Positions 6,274-6,280 of a stretch of 6,280 nucleotides of DNA are shown one piece after another. The notes beneath the pieces were generated by a model. It was not told where the DNA came from and made no database searches. It saw only the letters and a program-made list of their open reading frames with translations. Made by a program: the position numbers and the translations under genes. Positions within the stretch are counted from its first letter, which is position 1. Every line of letters starts with the position of its first letter. Source of the stretch: an uncultured Desulfovibrio sp. (GTDB taxonomy: Bacteria; Desulfobacterota; Desulfovibrionia; Desulfovibrionales; Desulfovibrionaceae); assembly GCA_945871415.1 (NCBI GenBank), contig CAMBWG010000137.1, positions 1 through 6,280 of the forward strand, read 5' to 3'.

Positions 6274-6280
6274 CATACAA

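Noticed and set aside
6248..6280. Possible gene start at the right edge (ATG at 6248 or GTG at 6256 after GGGAGG)
   Set aside because: The ATG has no spacing from the Shine-Dalgarno-like sequence. The GTG would begin a protein with Val-Gly-Gly-Gly encoded by the G-run. Too little sequence remains to support either.

Overview
The window is about 60% GC (estimated by eye), gene-dense, and reads as bacterial chromosome. The main clue to origin is a very large FAD/iron-sulfur 2-hydroxyacid dehydrogenase of a type common in lactate-oxidising anaerobes such as Desulfovibrionaceae. A desulfovibrio-like host is therefore an inference, not something the sequence proves. I see no mobile element, CRISPR array, tRNA or rRNA.

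Layout. Positions 1-66 hold the first 22 codons of a minus-strand gene that runs off the left edge, with its own ribosome binding site and a good sigma-70-like promoter. Positions 67-365 are a divergent intergenic region. It carries that promoter, a weaker rightward promoter, and a leader with four successive small inverted repeats ahead of the next gene. Positions 366-3947 encode a 1193-residue protein that joins, in one chain, an N-terminal helical extension, a PCMH-type FAD domain, an FAD-oxidase C-terminal domain, a 2x[4Fe-4S] ferredoxin-like module and two complete CCG (HdrB/GlpC-type) cysteine domains. It is best read as an FAD-linked D-lactate/D-2-hydroxyacid dehydrogenase that passes electrons through Fe-S centres. 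A strong intrinsic terminator (3956-3989) closes this unit.

Positions 4059-6149 encode a 696-residue polytopic membrane protein resembling GT-C-fold glycosyltransferases (DUF6056-like), with a soluble C-terminal part. The terminator between them indicates that the two genes are separate transcription units, and nothing in the sequence links their functions. Positions 6150-6280 are non-coding as far as can be seen. They hold a GC-rich hairpin, a 13-C homopolymer and a facing 9-G run that could pair across about 60 bases.

The most notable points are the self-contained electron-transfer chain in the large oxidoreductase, with both CCG motifs intact, the structured leader in front of it, and the unstable-looking poly-C/poly-G region at the right edge. 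I found no clear sign of a new defence or mobile system.
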